A stretch of DNA of 64,000 nt from Nocardioides sp. ChNu-153 (GTDB taxonomy: Bacteria; Actinomycetota; Actinomycetes; Propionibacteriales; Nocardioidaceae): contig NZ_JADEVT010000002.1 in the NCBI RefSeq assembly GCF_030466625.1, forward strand, positions 372,001 to 436,000, written 5' to 3'. Shown piece by piece: positions 38,097 to 47,642 of this stretch. The position numbers and the translations under genes were made by a program. The number at the start of each line of letters is the position of its first letter. The first letter of the stretch is position 1. The notes under the pieces are model-generated. The model ran no database searches and was not told where the DNA came from. It saw only the letters and a program-made list of their open reading frames with translations.

Positions 38097-39746
38097 ATGA
38101 CCTCGACGCCTCCCACGACACCGCCGTCGGCCGACGACGCCGTCGCGGCGGCCCGGCCGCGCACGATCGCGCCGGTCGCGCTCGCCGACGTCGCGGCTCT
38201 GGTGGGAGCCCCCGCGCCCACCGCCGACCGGACCCTCACCGGCGTCACCCTCAGCTCGCGCCGGGTGCTCCCCGGTGACCTGTACGTCGCGCTGCCGGGC
38301 GCCCGCGCGCACGGCGCCGACTTCGCCGCCGACGCCGTCGCCGCGGGAGCCGTGGCCGTGCTCACCGACGCCGACGGGGCGGCGCGGGTGCGCTCCGCCG
38401 TACCCCTGGACTCCGCGACCCCCGAGGTGCCGGTGCTCGTCGTGGACGCGCCGCGCTCCGTGCTGGGCCGCGTCGCCGCGCACGTGTACGGCGAGCCCGC
38501 CGCCCGCATGGCGACCGTGGCCGTGACCGGCACGCAGGGCAAGACGACGACCACCCGGCTCGCGGAGGCGGCGCTGACCGCCGCCGGGGTGCCGGCCGCC
38601 GTCGTCGGCACCGTCGGCACGCGGGTGCGGGGCACCGACGTCGCGACGGCGCTCACGACCCCGGAGGCGCCCGACCTGCACGGCCTGTTCGCCCGGATGG
38701 TCGAGGCGGACGTCGAGGTGTGCGCGATGGAGGTCTCCAGCCACGCCCTCGTGCTCGGCCGGGTGGACGGCGTCGTCTTCGACGTCGCCGTGTTCACCAA
38801 CCTCGGGCGCGACCACCTCGACTTCCACGCGGACGTGGAGGAGTACTTCGCGGCCAAGGCGTCTCTCTTCACCCCGGAGCGCGCCCGGCGCGCGCTCGTC
38901 AACGTCGACGACGAGCACGGCCGGCGCCTCGTCGACCTCGCCCGCGCGGCGGGCCTGGAGGTGCGCACGTTCTCGGTGCGGGCCCCGGGCCCGGGGAGCG
39001 ACGGGGTCGACTGGTGGGTCGAGGACGTCGTCGCCCTCGCCGAGGGCTCGCGGTTCACCGTGCGGGGACCCGGGGGCGTGCGCGTCGAGACCGCCGTGGC
39101 CCTGCCGGGCGGCTTCAACGTCGCCAACGCGCTCGCCGCGCTGGCCGCGCTCGTCGAGGCCGGGCAGGACCCGGAGCGGGTGGCCGCCGGCCTCGCCGCC
39201 TCCGGCGGGGTCCCGGGCCGCCTCGAGCGGGTCGACGCCGGCCAGCCGTTCACCCTCGTCGTCGACTACGCCCACAAGCCCGACGCGATCGAGGCCGCGC
39301 TCGGCACGCTGCGCTCGCTGACCACCGGCCGGCTCGTCCTCGTGCTGGGGGCGGGCGGTGACCGCGACACGGGCAAGCGCCCCGTGATGGGCCGGCTCGG
39401 GGCGGAGCTGGCCGACGTGCTCGTCGTGACCGACGACAACCCCCGCACCGAGGACCCCGCGGCGATCCGCGCCGCGGTCCTGGCCGGGGCGCTCGCGGCG
39501 GCGTCCGGGGCCGGGGCGAGCGCCGAGGTGCTCGAGGTCGGCGACCGGCGCGCGGCCATCCGCGCCGCCGTACGCCTCGCGGCGCCGGGCGACATCGTCG
39601 TCGTCGCCGGCAAGGGCCACGAGACCGGCCAGGAGGTGGACGGCACCGTGCACCCCTTCGACGACCGGGTCGTCGCCGCCCAGGAGGTGGCGGCGCTGCT
39701 GGCCGGGGGACCGGCCGACGACGCCCCGCAGGAGCCGCAGCGATGA
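38097..39746 (+). CDS. murE: UDP-MurNAc-tripeptide synthetase MurE
   Basis: A 549-residue Mur ligase adding the third residue of the peptidoglycan stem. It has the ATP loop VAVTGTQGKTTTTRLAEAAL (about residues 140-160), the carbamylated-lysine region and the C-terminal domain VVDYAHKPDAIEAAL. The amino-acid selecting motif is DNPRTEDP (about residue 446), the DNPR form that recognises diaminopimelate instead of lysine. Nocardioides-type walls contain LL-diaminopimelate, which would fit; the motif does not distinguish LL from meso. The first 35 residues are a low-complexity extension. ATG 38097 is leaderless by its TAGGCT box. The stop overlaps the murF ATG. Confidence 0.95.
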   Translation: MTSTPPTTPPSADDAVAAARPRTIAPVALADVAALVGAPAPTADRTLTGVTLSSRRVLPGDLYVALPGARAHGADFAADAVAAGAVAVLTDADGAARVRSAVPLDSATPEVPVLVVDAPRSVLGRVAAHVYGEPAARMATVAVTGTQGKTTTTRLAEAALTAAGVPAAVVGTVGTRVRGTDVATALTTPEAPDLHGLFARMVEADVEVCAMEVSSHALVLGRVDGVVFDVAVFTNLGRDHLDFHADVEEYFAAKASLFTPERARRALVNVDDEHGRRLVDLARAAGLEVRTFSVRAPGPGSDGVDWWVEDVVALAEGSRFTVRGPGGVRVETAVALPGGFNVANALAALAALVEAGQDPERVAAGLAASGGVPGRLERVDAGQPFTLVVDYAHKPDAIEAALGTLRSLTTGRLVLVLGAGGDRDTGKRPVMGRLGAELADVLVVTDDNPRTEDPAAIRAAVLAGALAAASGAGASAEVLEVGDRRAAIRAAVRLAAPGDIVVVAGKGHETGQEVDGTVHPFDDRVVAAQEVAALLAGGPADDAPQEPQR

Positions 39747-41182
39747 TCCCCCTCACCCTCGCCGAGGTCGCCGCCGCCACGGGTGGCCGCGTGGACCCGC
39801 CGGAGGCGGCCGACGTCGTCGTCACCGGGGCCGCCTCGCTCGACAGCCGCGCCGTACCGGCGGGTGGCTTGTTCGTGGCGCTGCCCGGCGAGCGGGTCGA
39901 CGGTCACGACTACGCCGCCGCCGCCGTCGCGGGCGGTGCGGCCGCGGTCCTCGCGGAGCGGGCCGTCGGGGTGCCCGCCGTCGTCGTGGCGGACGGCGCC
40001 GTCGCGCTCGGCCGCCTGGCGCGGGCCGTGCTGGAGCGCCTGCCCGACGCGCAGGTCCTCGCCGTCACCGGCAGCCAGGGCAAGACCGGCGTGAAGGACT
40101 ACCTCGCGCAGGTGCTGGCCTCGGTCGGCCCCACCGTCGCCACGGCCGGGAACCTCAACAACGAGCTCGGCGTCCCGCTCACCGTGCTGCGCGCCGAGCC
40201 CGGCACGCGCTTCCTCGTCGTCGAGATGGGCGCCCGGGGGATCGGCCACATCGCCTACCTCTGCACCCTCGCGCCGCCGCGGGTGGCGGGCGTGCTCAAC
40301 GTCGGTCAGGCCCACGTCGGCGAGTTCGGCTCGGTCGACAACATCGCCGTCGCGAAGGGCGAGATCGTCGAGGCGCTCCCGCCCGACGGTCGCGCGGTGC
40401 TCAACGCCGACGACCACCGCACCGCGGCCATGGTGAGCCGGACGCAGGCCCCGGTGCTGACGTTCGGCGAGGCCGGCGACGTGGCGTGGCGCGACCTGCG
40501 GCTCGACCCGCTCGGCCGTCCCCGCGTCGAGCTGGGGTACGCCGGCACGTGGGCCCCCCTCTCGCTCGCCGCCTCCGGTGCGCACCAGGTCGCCAACGCG
40601 GCGGCCGCCGTCGCGTTCGCCGTGGCCGCGGGCGTGCCGTTCGCGGACGCCGTGGCCGCGCTGGACGGCGCGGGCAGCCGCTCGCGCTGGCGCATGGAGG
40701 TGACCGAGCGCGCGGACGGCCTCGTCGTCGTCAACGACGCCTACAACGCCAACCCGGCCTCGATGGCCGCCGCGGTCCGCACGCTGGTGGCCATCGCCGC
40801 CGAGCGCCCGGGCGGACGCAGCGTCGCGGTGCTGGGGGAGATGCGCGAGCTGGGCGACGGGTCCGAGGCGGAGCACCGGGCGCTGGGCGCGCTGGCCGCC
40901 GCCAGCGGCGTCGACGTCGTGCTCGCGGTCGGGGACGACGACGGCCCGGCCGGCTGGATCGTCGCCGGTGCGGTACCGGGCGCCGGCACCACCGGCCGGG
41001 ACCCCGGCGGTCCTGAGTCGTTCGTCACGTCGACGCGCGACGAGGCGCTGCGGTGGCTGGGCGAGAATGTCTCGGCCCGCGACGTGGTGCTCGTCAAGGC
41101 GTCGCGCGGTGCGGCGCTCGAGGTGGTGGCCGACGGCCTGCTGGCCGGGCCGGTGACGGGAGAGGAAGGACCGACGACGTGA
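39743..41182 (+). CDS. murF: UDP-MurNAc-tripeptide:D-Ala-D-Ala ligase MurF
   Basis: A 479-residue Mur ligase that adds D-alanyl-D-alanine. Motifs: the N-terminal DSRAVPAGGLFVALPGERVDGHDY (UDP-MurNAc binding), ATP loop VLAVTGSQGKTGVKDYLAQVL, VEMGARGIGHIAYL, NNELGVPLT and C-terminal VVNDAYNANPASMAAAVRTL. In the ATP loop, Gly-Val follow the Gly-Lys-Thr where Ser/Thr-Thr is common, a normal MurF variation. It overlaps murE by 4 nt (ATGA) and mraY by 4 nt (GTGA), so murE-murF-mraY-murD are translationally coupled. Confidence 0.95.
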   Translation: MIPLTLAEVAAATGGRVDPPEAADVVVTGAASLDSRAVPAGGLFVALPGERVDGHDYAAAAVAGGAAAVLAERAVGVPAVVVADGAVALGRLARAVLERLPDAQVLAVTGSQGKTGVKDYLAQVLASVGPTVATAGNLNNELGVPLTVLRAEPGTRFLVVEMGARGIGHIAYLCTLAPPRVAGVLNVGQAHVGEFGSVDNIAVAKGEIVEALPPDGRAVLNADDHRTAAMVSRTQAPVLTFGEAGDVAWRDLRLDPLGRPRVELGYAGTWAPLSLAASGAHQVANAAAAVAFAVAAGVPFADAVAALDGAGSRSRWRMEVTERADGLVVVNDAYNANPASMAAAVRTLVAIAAERPGGRSVAVLGEMRELGDGSEAEHRALGALAAASGVDVVLAVGDDDGPAGWIVAGAVPGAGTTGRDPGGPESFVTSTRDEALRWLGENVSARDVVLVKASRGAALEVVADGLLAGPVTGEEGPTT

Positions 41183-42255
41183 GAGCGATCCTGCTCGGGG
41201 GTGGGCTGGCCCTCATCCTGTCGCTGCTCGGCACACGGGTGGCGATCACCGTGCTGTCGGCGAAGGGCTACGGCCAGGAGATCCGCGACGACGGACCGAC
41301 GTCGCACCACACGAAGCGCGGCACCCCCACGATGGGCGGCATCGTCATCATCCTGGCGGCCGTGCTCGGCTACCTGGTGGCGAAGCTGGTCACGTGGACC
41401 CCGCCGTCCGCGTCGGCGTGGCTGCTGCTCTTCCTCTTCGTGGGCCTCGGCATGGTGGGCTTCCTCGACGACTTCATCAAGATCTACAAGCAGCGCAGCC
41501 TGGGCCTGCGGAGCAAGGCGAAGATGATCGGCCAGACCGTCATCGCGCTCACGTTCGGCGCCCTCGCGCTGTCGCCGTGGCTGGAGTCCGGGGCGAACGG
41601 ACGTACCCCCGCCTCGACCAACATCTCGTTCCTGCGCGACATCGCGTGGCTGGCCCTGCCGTGGATCGTCGCGGTGCTCTTCATCTGGCTGATCATCGCG
41701 GGCACCAGCAACGGCATGAACCTCACCGACGGCCTCGACGGGCTCGCGGCCGGCTCGGCCACCATGGTGTTCGGCGCCTACACGCTCGTGAACATCTGGC
41801 AGTTCAACCAGCTGTGCGGCGCGGGCGCCGAGAGCGGTTACTGCTACGAGGTGCGCGACCCGCTCGACCTGGCGATCGTCGCGGCCGCCATCACCGGGGC
41901 CTGCTTCGGGTTCCTGTGGTGGAACGCGTCGCCGGCCCGCATCTTCATGGGCGACACCGGCTCGCTGGCCCTCGGCGGCGCGCTCGCCGGTCTGGCGATC
42001 CTGACCCGCACCGAGCTGCTGCTCGTCATCCTGGGCGGCCTGTTCCTGCTCGAGACCCTGTCGGTGATGCTCCAGGTCGGCTTCTTCAAGGCGACCAAGG
42101 GCAAGCGCCTGTTCCGCATGGCGCCGCTGCACCACCACTTCGAGATGCTCGGCTGGGAGCAGGTCACCGTCGTGATCCGGTTCTGGATCATCACCGGCAT
42201 CTTCGTGGCCGCGGGCATGGGCATCTTCTACGCGGAGTGGGTGGCCAACCTGTGA
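41179..42255 (+). CDS. mraY: phospho-MurNAc-pentapeptide translocase MraY
   Basis: A 358-residue integral membrane enzyme that transfers phospho-MurNAc-pentapeptide to undecaprenyl phosphate, giving lipid I. About ten membrane helices are present. Key motifs: KRGTPTMGG near residue 49, the Asp pair in VGFLDDFIKI (about residues 95-100), NLTDGLDGLA (about 178) and MAPLHHHFEMLGW (about 317). The start is GTG 41179, overlapping the murF stop. The frame is open upstream, but the family N-terminus begins here. The stop overlaps the murD start. Confidence 0.96.
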   Translation: MRAILLGGGLALILSLLGTRVAITVLSAKGYGQEIRDDGPTSHHTKRGTPTMGGIVIILAAVLGYLVAKLVTWTPPSASAWLLLFLFVGLGMVGFLDDFIKIYKQRSLGLRSKAKMIGQTVIALTFGALALSPWLESGANGRTPASTNISFLRDIAWLALPWIVAVLFIWLIIAGTSNGMNLTDGLDGLAAGSATMVFGAYTLVNIWQFNQLCGAGAESGYCYEVRDPLDLAIVAAAITGACFGFLWWNASPARIFMGDTGSLALGGALAGLAILTRTELLLVILGGLFLLETLSVMLQVGFFKATKGKRLFRMAPLHHHFEMLGWEQVTVVIRFWIITGIFVAAGMGIFYAEWVANL

Positions 42256-43748
42256 CCCGGCGCGACCCCGCGTCCCTGGGTCGGGCCGACTCCTGGGACG
42301 GCGTGCGGGCCGTCGTGGCCGGGTTCGGCGTCTCCGGCTTCGCCGCCGCCGACTCCCTCAACCACCTGGGCGCGCAGGTCGTGGCGCTCGACGAGTCCAC
42401 GGCCGGCGACCGTCCCGACAAGGCGGAGCTCCTCGAGGTGCTCGGCGCCACCGTCCACCTCGGCGAGGGCGCCACGGCGACCCTGCCCGACGACGTGGAC
42501 GTGCTCGTCACCTCGCCCGGCTGGCGCCCCGACGCCCCGCTGCTGGCGCAGGCGGCCGCGCGCGGCGTACCCGTGTGGGGGGAGGTCGAGCTGGCGTGGC
42601 GCCTGCGCGACCTCAAGCGCCCCGCGCCGTGGGTCGCGGTCACCGGCACCAACGGCAAGACCACCACGGTGCAGATGCTCGACGCGATCCTGCGGGCGGC
42701 GGGCCTGCGCAGCGCCGCGGTCGGCAACGTCGGCCGCCCGGTCGTCGAGGCGGTGATGGACCCCGACGGGTACGACGTGCTCGCCGTCGAGCTCTCCAGC
42801 TTCCAGCTGCACTACACGCACTCGATGAGCGCCGAGTCGGCCGCCGTGCTCAACCTGGCGGAGGACCACCTCGACTGGTACCCCGACATGTCGGCGTACG
42901 CCGCGGACAAGGCCCGGATCTACGAGCAGGTCCAGCGGGCGTGCGTCTACAACGTCGCCGACCCCGCCACCGAGCAGATGGTGCGCGACGCCGACGTCGT
43001 CGAGGGGGCGCGGGCCGTCGGGTTCACCCTCGGCACCCCGTCCGTCGGCATGGTCGGGCTGGTCGAGGACATCCTGGCCGACCGCGCGTTCGTGACGGAG
43101 CGCGACACCAGCGCCGCCGAGCTCTGCACGATCGCCGACCTGGCCTCGCCCGCGCCGCACTTCGTCGCCAACGCGCTCGCCGCGGCCGCCCTGGCCCGCG
43201 CGCACGGGGTCTCCCAGCAGGCGGTGCGCGACGGCCTCCGCTCGTTCCGGCCCGACGGCCACCGCATCGCGGAGGTCGGCGAGGTCGCGGGCGTGCGCTA
43301 CGTCGACGACTCGAAGGCCACGAACCCGCACGCCGCGCAGTCCTCGCTGCAGGCCTACGACCCGGTCGTTTGGGTGGCCGGCGGGCTCGCCAAGGGCGCC
43401 CGGTTCGACGACCTGGTGCAGGCGGTGCGGACCCGGCTGCGGGGGGCGGTCGTCTACGGCCGCGACCGCGACGTGATCGCCGACGCGCTCGCGCGACACG
43501 CGCCCGAGGTCCCGCTCATCGTGCTCGGCGACCAGGAGACTTCCACCGACGCCCCCATGGAGGCCGTCGTCGGGGCCGCCGCCCGGATCGCCGAGCCCGG
43601 CGACACCGTGCTGCTGGCCCCGGGCTGCGCCTCCATGGACATGTTCGCCAACTACGGCGCGCGGGGTGACGCGTTCGCGGCCGCCGTGCGGCGGCGCGGG
43701 CCGGCAGGACAGGCGGGACAGGCAGGACAAGGACGACAGGACGGCTGA
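42252..43748 (+). CDS. murD: UDP-MurNAc-L-alanine:D-glutamate ligase MurD
   Basis: A 498-residue cytoplasmic Mur ligase adding D-Glu. N-terminal Rossmann-like domain VVAGFGVSGFAAADSLNHLGAQVVALDE, ATP loop VAVTGTNGKTTTVQMLDAIL (about residues 131-150), VELSSFQLHYTHSM, VLNLAEDHLDWY, and the C-terminal YVDDSKATNPHAAQSSL with WVAGGLAKGARF. It ends in a Gly-Gln-Ala repeat (about 16 residues), encoded by a short tandem DNA repeat near 43706-43735. GTG 42252 overlaps mraY. A 30-bp gap with a good ribosome site precedes ftsW. Confidence 0.95.
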   Translation: MTRRDPASLGRADSWDGVRAVVAGFGVSGFAAADSLNHLGAQVVALDESTAGDRPDKAELLEVLGATVHLGEGATATLPDDVDVLVTSPGWRPDAPLLAQAAARGVPVWGEVELAWRLRDLKRPAPWVAVTGTNGKTTTVQMLDAILRAAGLRSAAVGNVGRPVVEAVMDPDGYDVLAVELSSFQLHYTHSMSAESAAVLNLAEDHLDWYPDMSAYAADKARIYEQVQRACVYNVADPATEQMVRDADVVEGARAVGFTLGTPSVGMVGLVEDILADRAFVTERDTSAAELCTIADLASPAPHFVANALAAAALARAHGVSQQAVRDGLRSFRPDGHRIAEVGEVAGVRYVDDSKATNPHAAQSSLQAYDPVVWVAGGLAKGARFDDLVQAVRTRLRGAVVYGRDRDVIADALARHAPEVPLIVLGDQETSTDAPMEAVVGAAARIAEPGDTVLLAPGCASMDMFANYGARGDAFAAAVRRRGPAGQAGQAGQGRQDG

Positions 43749-43778
43749 GGCCGGCTGCTGACGGGAGGGAGAGCCGCG

Positions 43779-45023
43779 GTGACCACCACGCAGGAGCCTC
43801 CCGTCCGCCGGGGCCGCACGGGGGCGACCGCCGTCCCGGCGGAGCCCGCCGCCCGCGGCCGCCTCGCCTGGACCGAGCCGCTGCGCCGCTCCCTCGAGCG
43901 CCCGCTGACGTCGTACTACCTGCTGCTCGGCGCCTCGGCGCTGCTGCTCACCATCGGCCTCGTCATGGTGCTGAGCGCCTCGAGCGTCTACTCCTACCGC
44001 CTCACCGGCGACTCCTACGGCGTCGTGCGCCGCCAGCTCATGTGGGCGGCGATCGGCCTGGTGGTCGCGCTGGTGGTCGCGCGCCTGCCGATGCGGCTGG
44101 TACGGCGGGCGACCTGGCTGGCGCTGCCCGTCGTGCTCGTGCTGCTCGCGCTGACCCAGACGGGCCTGGGCGTGGAGGTGAACGGCAACACGAACTGGCT
44201 GGCGCTGGGGCCGGTGCAGATCCAGCCGTCCGAGCTGGCCAAGCTCACGATCGTGCTGTGGGCCGCGGACGTCTACGCCAACAAGGAGCGGGTGCTCGAC
44301 CGCGTGCGCCACATGCTCGTGCCCGTCGTCCCGGTCGTCGGGCTGATCATCGTGCTGGTGCTGCTGCAGCGGGACCTCGGCACGGCGCTCGTGCTGCTCG
44401 CGATCCTGCTGGCCATGCTGTGGGTCGTGGGAGCGCCGCTGCGGTTCTTCGCCCTCGCCCTCTCCGTGGTCGCCGTGGGGGTCGTCGTCCTGGCCACCAC
44501 GAGCGCGGAGCGCGTCAAGCGCATCACGAACTTCCTCGACCCCTTCGCCGACTTCCACGACGCCGGCTGGCAGCCCGCGCACGGGCTCTTCGCCCTCTCG
44601 TCCGGCGGACTCCTGGGCCAGGGGATCGGGGCCAGCCAGCAGAAGTGGGGCGACCTGCCCGAGGCCCACACCGACTTCATCTTCGCCGTGCTGGGCGAGG
44701 AGCTGGGCCTCGTGGGCACCTTGCTGGTGCTCGGCCTCTTCCTCACCATCGCGTTCGCCGCGATCCGGGTCGCGAGCACGACCGCCGACCCGTTCGTGCG
44801 CTACGCGGGCTTCGGCATCGTGGTGTGGCTGCTGGGCCAGGCGATGATCAACCTCGGCATGGTGCTCACGCTGCTGCCGGTCATCGGCATCCCGCTCCCG
44901 CTCGTCTCCTACGGTGGGTCCGCGCTGGTGCCGTCCCTCGTCGCCCTGGGCCTGCTCATCACGTTCGCCCGCCGCGAGCCGGGGGCGGCCGCGGCCCTCG
45001 AGGCGCGGCGCCGCGCCCGCTGA
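43779..45023 (+). CDS. ftsW: SEDS peptidoglycan glycosyltransferase FtsW
   Basis: A 414-residue SEDS-family polymerase that links lipid II into septal glycan with FtsI. A polar head of about 45 residues precedes ten membrane helices. Motifs include VMVLSASSV in TM1, GNTNWLALGPVQIQPSELAKL (about residues 139-159), the catalytic Asp region LQRDLGTALVL (about residue 198-204), AHTDFIFAVLGEELGLVG and IGIPLPLVSYGGSALVPSL. GTG 43779 has GGGAGGGAGAG about 7 nt upstream. It lies between murD and murG as in all actinobacterial dcw clusters. Confidence 0.95.
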   Translation: MTTTQEPPVRRGRTGATAVPAEPAARGRLAWTEPLRRSLERPLTSYYLLLGASALLLTIGLVMVLSASSVYSYRLTGDSYGVVRRQLMWAAIGLVVALVVARLPMRLVRRATWLALPVVLVLLALTQTGLGVEVNGNTNWLALGPVQIQPSELAKLTIVLWAADVYANKERVLDRVRHMLVPVVPVVGLIIVLVLLQRDLGTALVLLAILLAMLWVVGAPLRFFALALSVVAVGVVVLATTSAERVKRITNFLDPFADFHDAGWQPAHGLFALSSGGLLGQGIGASQQKWGDLPEAHTDFIFAVLGEELGLVGTLLVLGLFLTIAFAAIRVASTTADPFVRYAGFGIVVWLLGQAMINLGMVLTLLPVIGIPLPLVSYGGSALVPSLVALGLLITFARREPGAAAALEARRRAR

Positions 45024-45090
45024 ACGACCGATCTGCCGACCGGTCCGCCGAGACCCGGTGGATCCCCGAGAGCCCAGGAGGGCCCTGAGA

Positions 45091-46194
45091 ATGCGTGTGC
45101 TCCTCGCCGGCGGCGGGACCGCCGGCCACACCTCCCCGCTGCTCGCCACCGCGGACGCGCTGCTGCGCCGCGACCCGGCGACGCAGGTGCTGTGCGTGGG
45201 CACCGCCCGGGGCCTGGAGACGCGGGTCGTGCCGGCCGCCGGCCACGAGCTCGCCCTCATCCCGCCGGTGCCGCTGCCGCGGCGTCCCGGCGCGGACCTC
45301 GCCCGGGTGCCGGGGCGCCTGCGGGCCGCGGTGCGGGAGGCGGGCGCGGTCATCGACCGCTTCGCGCCCGACGTGGTGGTCGGCTACGGCGGCTACGTCT
45401 CGATGCCCGTCTACCTCGCCGCCCGGCGCCGTCGGCTGCCGCTCGTCGTGCACGAGCAGAACGCGTTGCCCGGCATCGCCAACAAGGTCGGGGCCCGTGT
45501 CGCCGACCGGGTCGCCGTCAGCTTCCCCGACACCCCGCTGCCGCGGGCGACGTACGTCGGGCTGCCTATCCGCCGCATGGTGTCCACGCTCGACCGGGCG
45601 GCGCTGCGGGCCGAGGCGCGCGCGACCTTCGGCCTGCACCCGGACCTGCCGGTGCTGCTGGTGACGGGCGGCTCGCAGGGCGCGCGCCGGCTCAACCAGT
45701 CGGTCGCCGCGTCGGCGGGCGCCCTGGGCGCCGCCGGCGTGCAGGTGCTGCACGTCGTCGGGCCGAAGGGCGAGGCCGAGCCGGCCCGGGTCGAGGGGGT
45801 GCCCTACGTGGTCGAGCACTTCGTCGAGCGGATGGACCTGGCCTACGCGAGCGCCGACCTCGTGCTGTGCCGCGCGGGCGCCTCGAGCGTCACCGAGGCG
45901 GCGGCCGTCGGCCTGCCGGCCGTCTTCGTCCCGCTGCCGATCGGCAACGGCGAGCAGGAGCTCAACGCCCGGCCCGTCGTGGACGCGGGCGGGGCCCTCC
46001 TCGTCGCCGACGGCGCGCTGACGCCGGAGTGGATCAGCGCCACCGTCCCGGGCCTCGCCAACGACGCCGAGCGGCTGGCGCGCATGGGCGCCGTGGCCGC
46101 GGGCCTCATCCCGCGCGACGCCGACGACCGCCTCGCCGACCTGGTCGCCGAGGTCGTGGCCGCGCCCCGCCGTACCCGGGGAGGGCGGCGATGA
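45091..46194 (+). CDS. murG: UDP-GlcNAc transferase MurG
   Basis: A 367-residue GT-B glycosyltransferase that adds GlcNAc to lipid I to make lipid II on the inner face of the membrane. Motifs: N-terminal MRVLLAGGGTAGHTSPLLATADAL, VVGYGGYVSMPVYLAA, VVHEQNALPGIANK, LLVTGGSQGARRLNQSV, and the UDP-GlcNAc site CRAGASSVTEAAAVGLPAVFVPLPIGNGEQELNARPVV. ATG 45091 follows CCAGGAGG. The stop overlaps the murC start (ATGA). Confidence 0.96.
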   Translation: MRVLLAGGGTAGHTSPLLATADALLRRDPATQVLCVGTARGLETRVVPAAGHELALIPPVPLPRRPGADLARVPGRLRAAVREAGAVIDRFAPDVVVGYGGYVSMPVYLAARRRRLPLVVHEQNALPGIANKVGARVADRVAVSFPDTPLPRATYVGLPIRRMVSTLDRAALRAEARATFGLHPDLPVLLVTGGSQGARRLNQSVAASAGALGAAGVQVLHVVGPKGEAEPARVEGVPYVVEHFVERMDLAYASADLVLCRAGASSVTEAAAVGLPAVFVPLPIGNGEQELNARPVVDAGGALLVADGALTPEWISATVPGLANDAERLARMGAVAAGLIPRDADDRLADLVAEVVAAPRRTRGGRR

Positions 46195-47642
46195 GGGTCC
46201 CCGTCCCCGACGAGATCCTGCCGGTCGAGGAGCTGGGCGCCGTCCACTTCGTCGGCATCGGCGGCGCCGGGCTCTCGGCCATCGCGCGCATCATGCTGGC
46301 GCGCGGCGTGCGGGTCTCCGGCAGCGACGGCGCCCCGTCGCCCGTGCTCGACGCGCTCGCCGCCGCGGGTGCCCGGGTGCACGTGGGCCACGCCGCGGAG
46401 CAGGTCGGCGACGCCGACACGCTCGTCGTCTCCACCGCCGTCCGCGAGGACAACCCGGAGGTCGTCGCCGCCTACGAGCGCGGCCTGCGCGTGCTGCCGC
46501 GCTCCGCCGGCCTCGCCGCCGTCATGGCCGACCGTCGGGTGCTCGCGGTCGCCGGCACGCACGGCAAGACGACGACCACGTCGCTGCTCACCACCGCGCT
46601 CGTCGCGGCGGGCGCGGACCCGTCGTACGCCGTGGGGGGCGAGCTCGCGCAGACCGGCACGAACGCCCACGACGGCAGCAGCGACCTCTTCGTGGCCGAG
46701 GCCGACGAGAGCGACGGCGCCTTCCTCGTCTACACCCCCCACGTCGCGGTGGTGACGAACGTCGAGGCCGACCACCTCGACGTGTGGGGGAGCGAGGCGG
46801 CCTACCGTGCCGCCTTCGACGAGTTCCTCGGCCGCATCGAGCCCGGCGGCCTGCTCGTGGCCTGCGTCGACGACCCGGGCGCGGCGGCGCTGCTGGCCAC
46901 GGCCCGTGAGCGCGGCATCCGCGCCGTCGGCGTGGGGGAGTCCGCCGACGCCGACCTCCGGGTGGAGGACGTGCGCTTCGCCGGCACGCGCTCGACGTTC
47001 ACGCTGGTCCCGGCCGACGGGGGGAGCCACGCGGTGCGGGGCCCGGTCGGTCCCGTGGAGCTGCGCATCCCCGGACGCCACTACGTGCTCGACGCCGCGC
47101 TGGCGCTGACCACGGGCCTGCTGCTCGGTCACGACGCCGACGCGCTGGCGGGGGGGCTCGCCTCCTTCACCGGCACGCGCCGCCGGATGGAGGCCAAGGG
47201 CGAGGTGGCCGGCGTGCGCGTCTACGACAGCTACGCCCACCACCCGGTCGAGATCGCCGGCGACCTCCAGGCCGCCCGGTCGGTCGCGGGGGAGGGCCGG
47301 GTCGTGGTGGCCTTCCAGCCGCACCTGGTCTCGCGCACCCGCATCTTCGGCACGGCCATGGGCGAGGCGCTGGGCGCGGCCGACGAGGTCGTCGTCACCG
47401 ACGTCTACCTGGCGCGGGAGGAGGCGGACCCGGACGTGACCGGTGGGCTCGTGGCGGGCGCGGTGCCGCTGCCCGCCGGAGCGGTGGCCCTCGTGCCCGC
47501 GCTCGAGGACGTCGCGGCCGAGCTGGTGCGCCGGGCGCGACCCGGCGACGTCGTGCTCACCCTCGGCGCCGGCAGCATCACGACCGTTGGTCCCCACGTG
47601 CTCGACCTGCTGCGGGCGGGCGCGACCCCGGGCTCGGCGTGA
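46191..47642 (+). CDS. murC: UDP-MurNAc:L-alanine ligase MurC
   Basis: A 483-residue Mur ligase adding L-Ala, the first residue of the stem peptide. Motifs: VHFVGIGGAGLSAIARIMLARGVRVSGSD, ATP loop VLAVAGTHGKTTTTSLLTTAL (about residues 116-136), FVAEADESDGAFL, NVEADHLDVW, RRMEAKGE and YDSYAHHPVEIAGDLQAAR. It overlaps murG by 4 nt and ftsQ by 4 nt, so murG-murC-ftsQ are coupled. Confidence 0.96.
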   Translation: MRVPVPDEILPVEELGAVHFVGIGGAGLSAIARIMLARGVRVSGSDGAPSPVLDALAAAGARVHVGHAAEQVGDADTLVVSTAVREDNPEVVAAYERGLRVLPRSAGLAAVMADRRVLAVAGTHGKTTTTSLLTTALVAAGADPSYAVGGELAQTGTNAHDGSSDLFVAEADESDGAFLVYTPHVAVVTNVEADHLDVWGSEAAYRAAFDEFLGRIEPGGLLVACVDDPGAAALLATARERGIRAVGVGESADADLRVEDVRFAGTRSTFTLVPADGGSHAVRGPVGPVELRIPGRHYVLDAALALTTGLLLGHDADALAGGLASFTGTRRRMEAKGEVAGVRVYDSYAHHPVEIAGDLQAARSVAGEGRVVVAFQPHLVSRTRIFGTAMGEALGAADEVVVTDVYLAREEADPDVTGGLVAGAVPLPAGAVALVPALEDVAAELVRRARPGDVVLTLGAGSITTVGPHVLDLLRAGATPGSA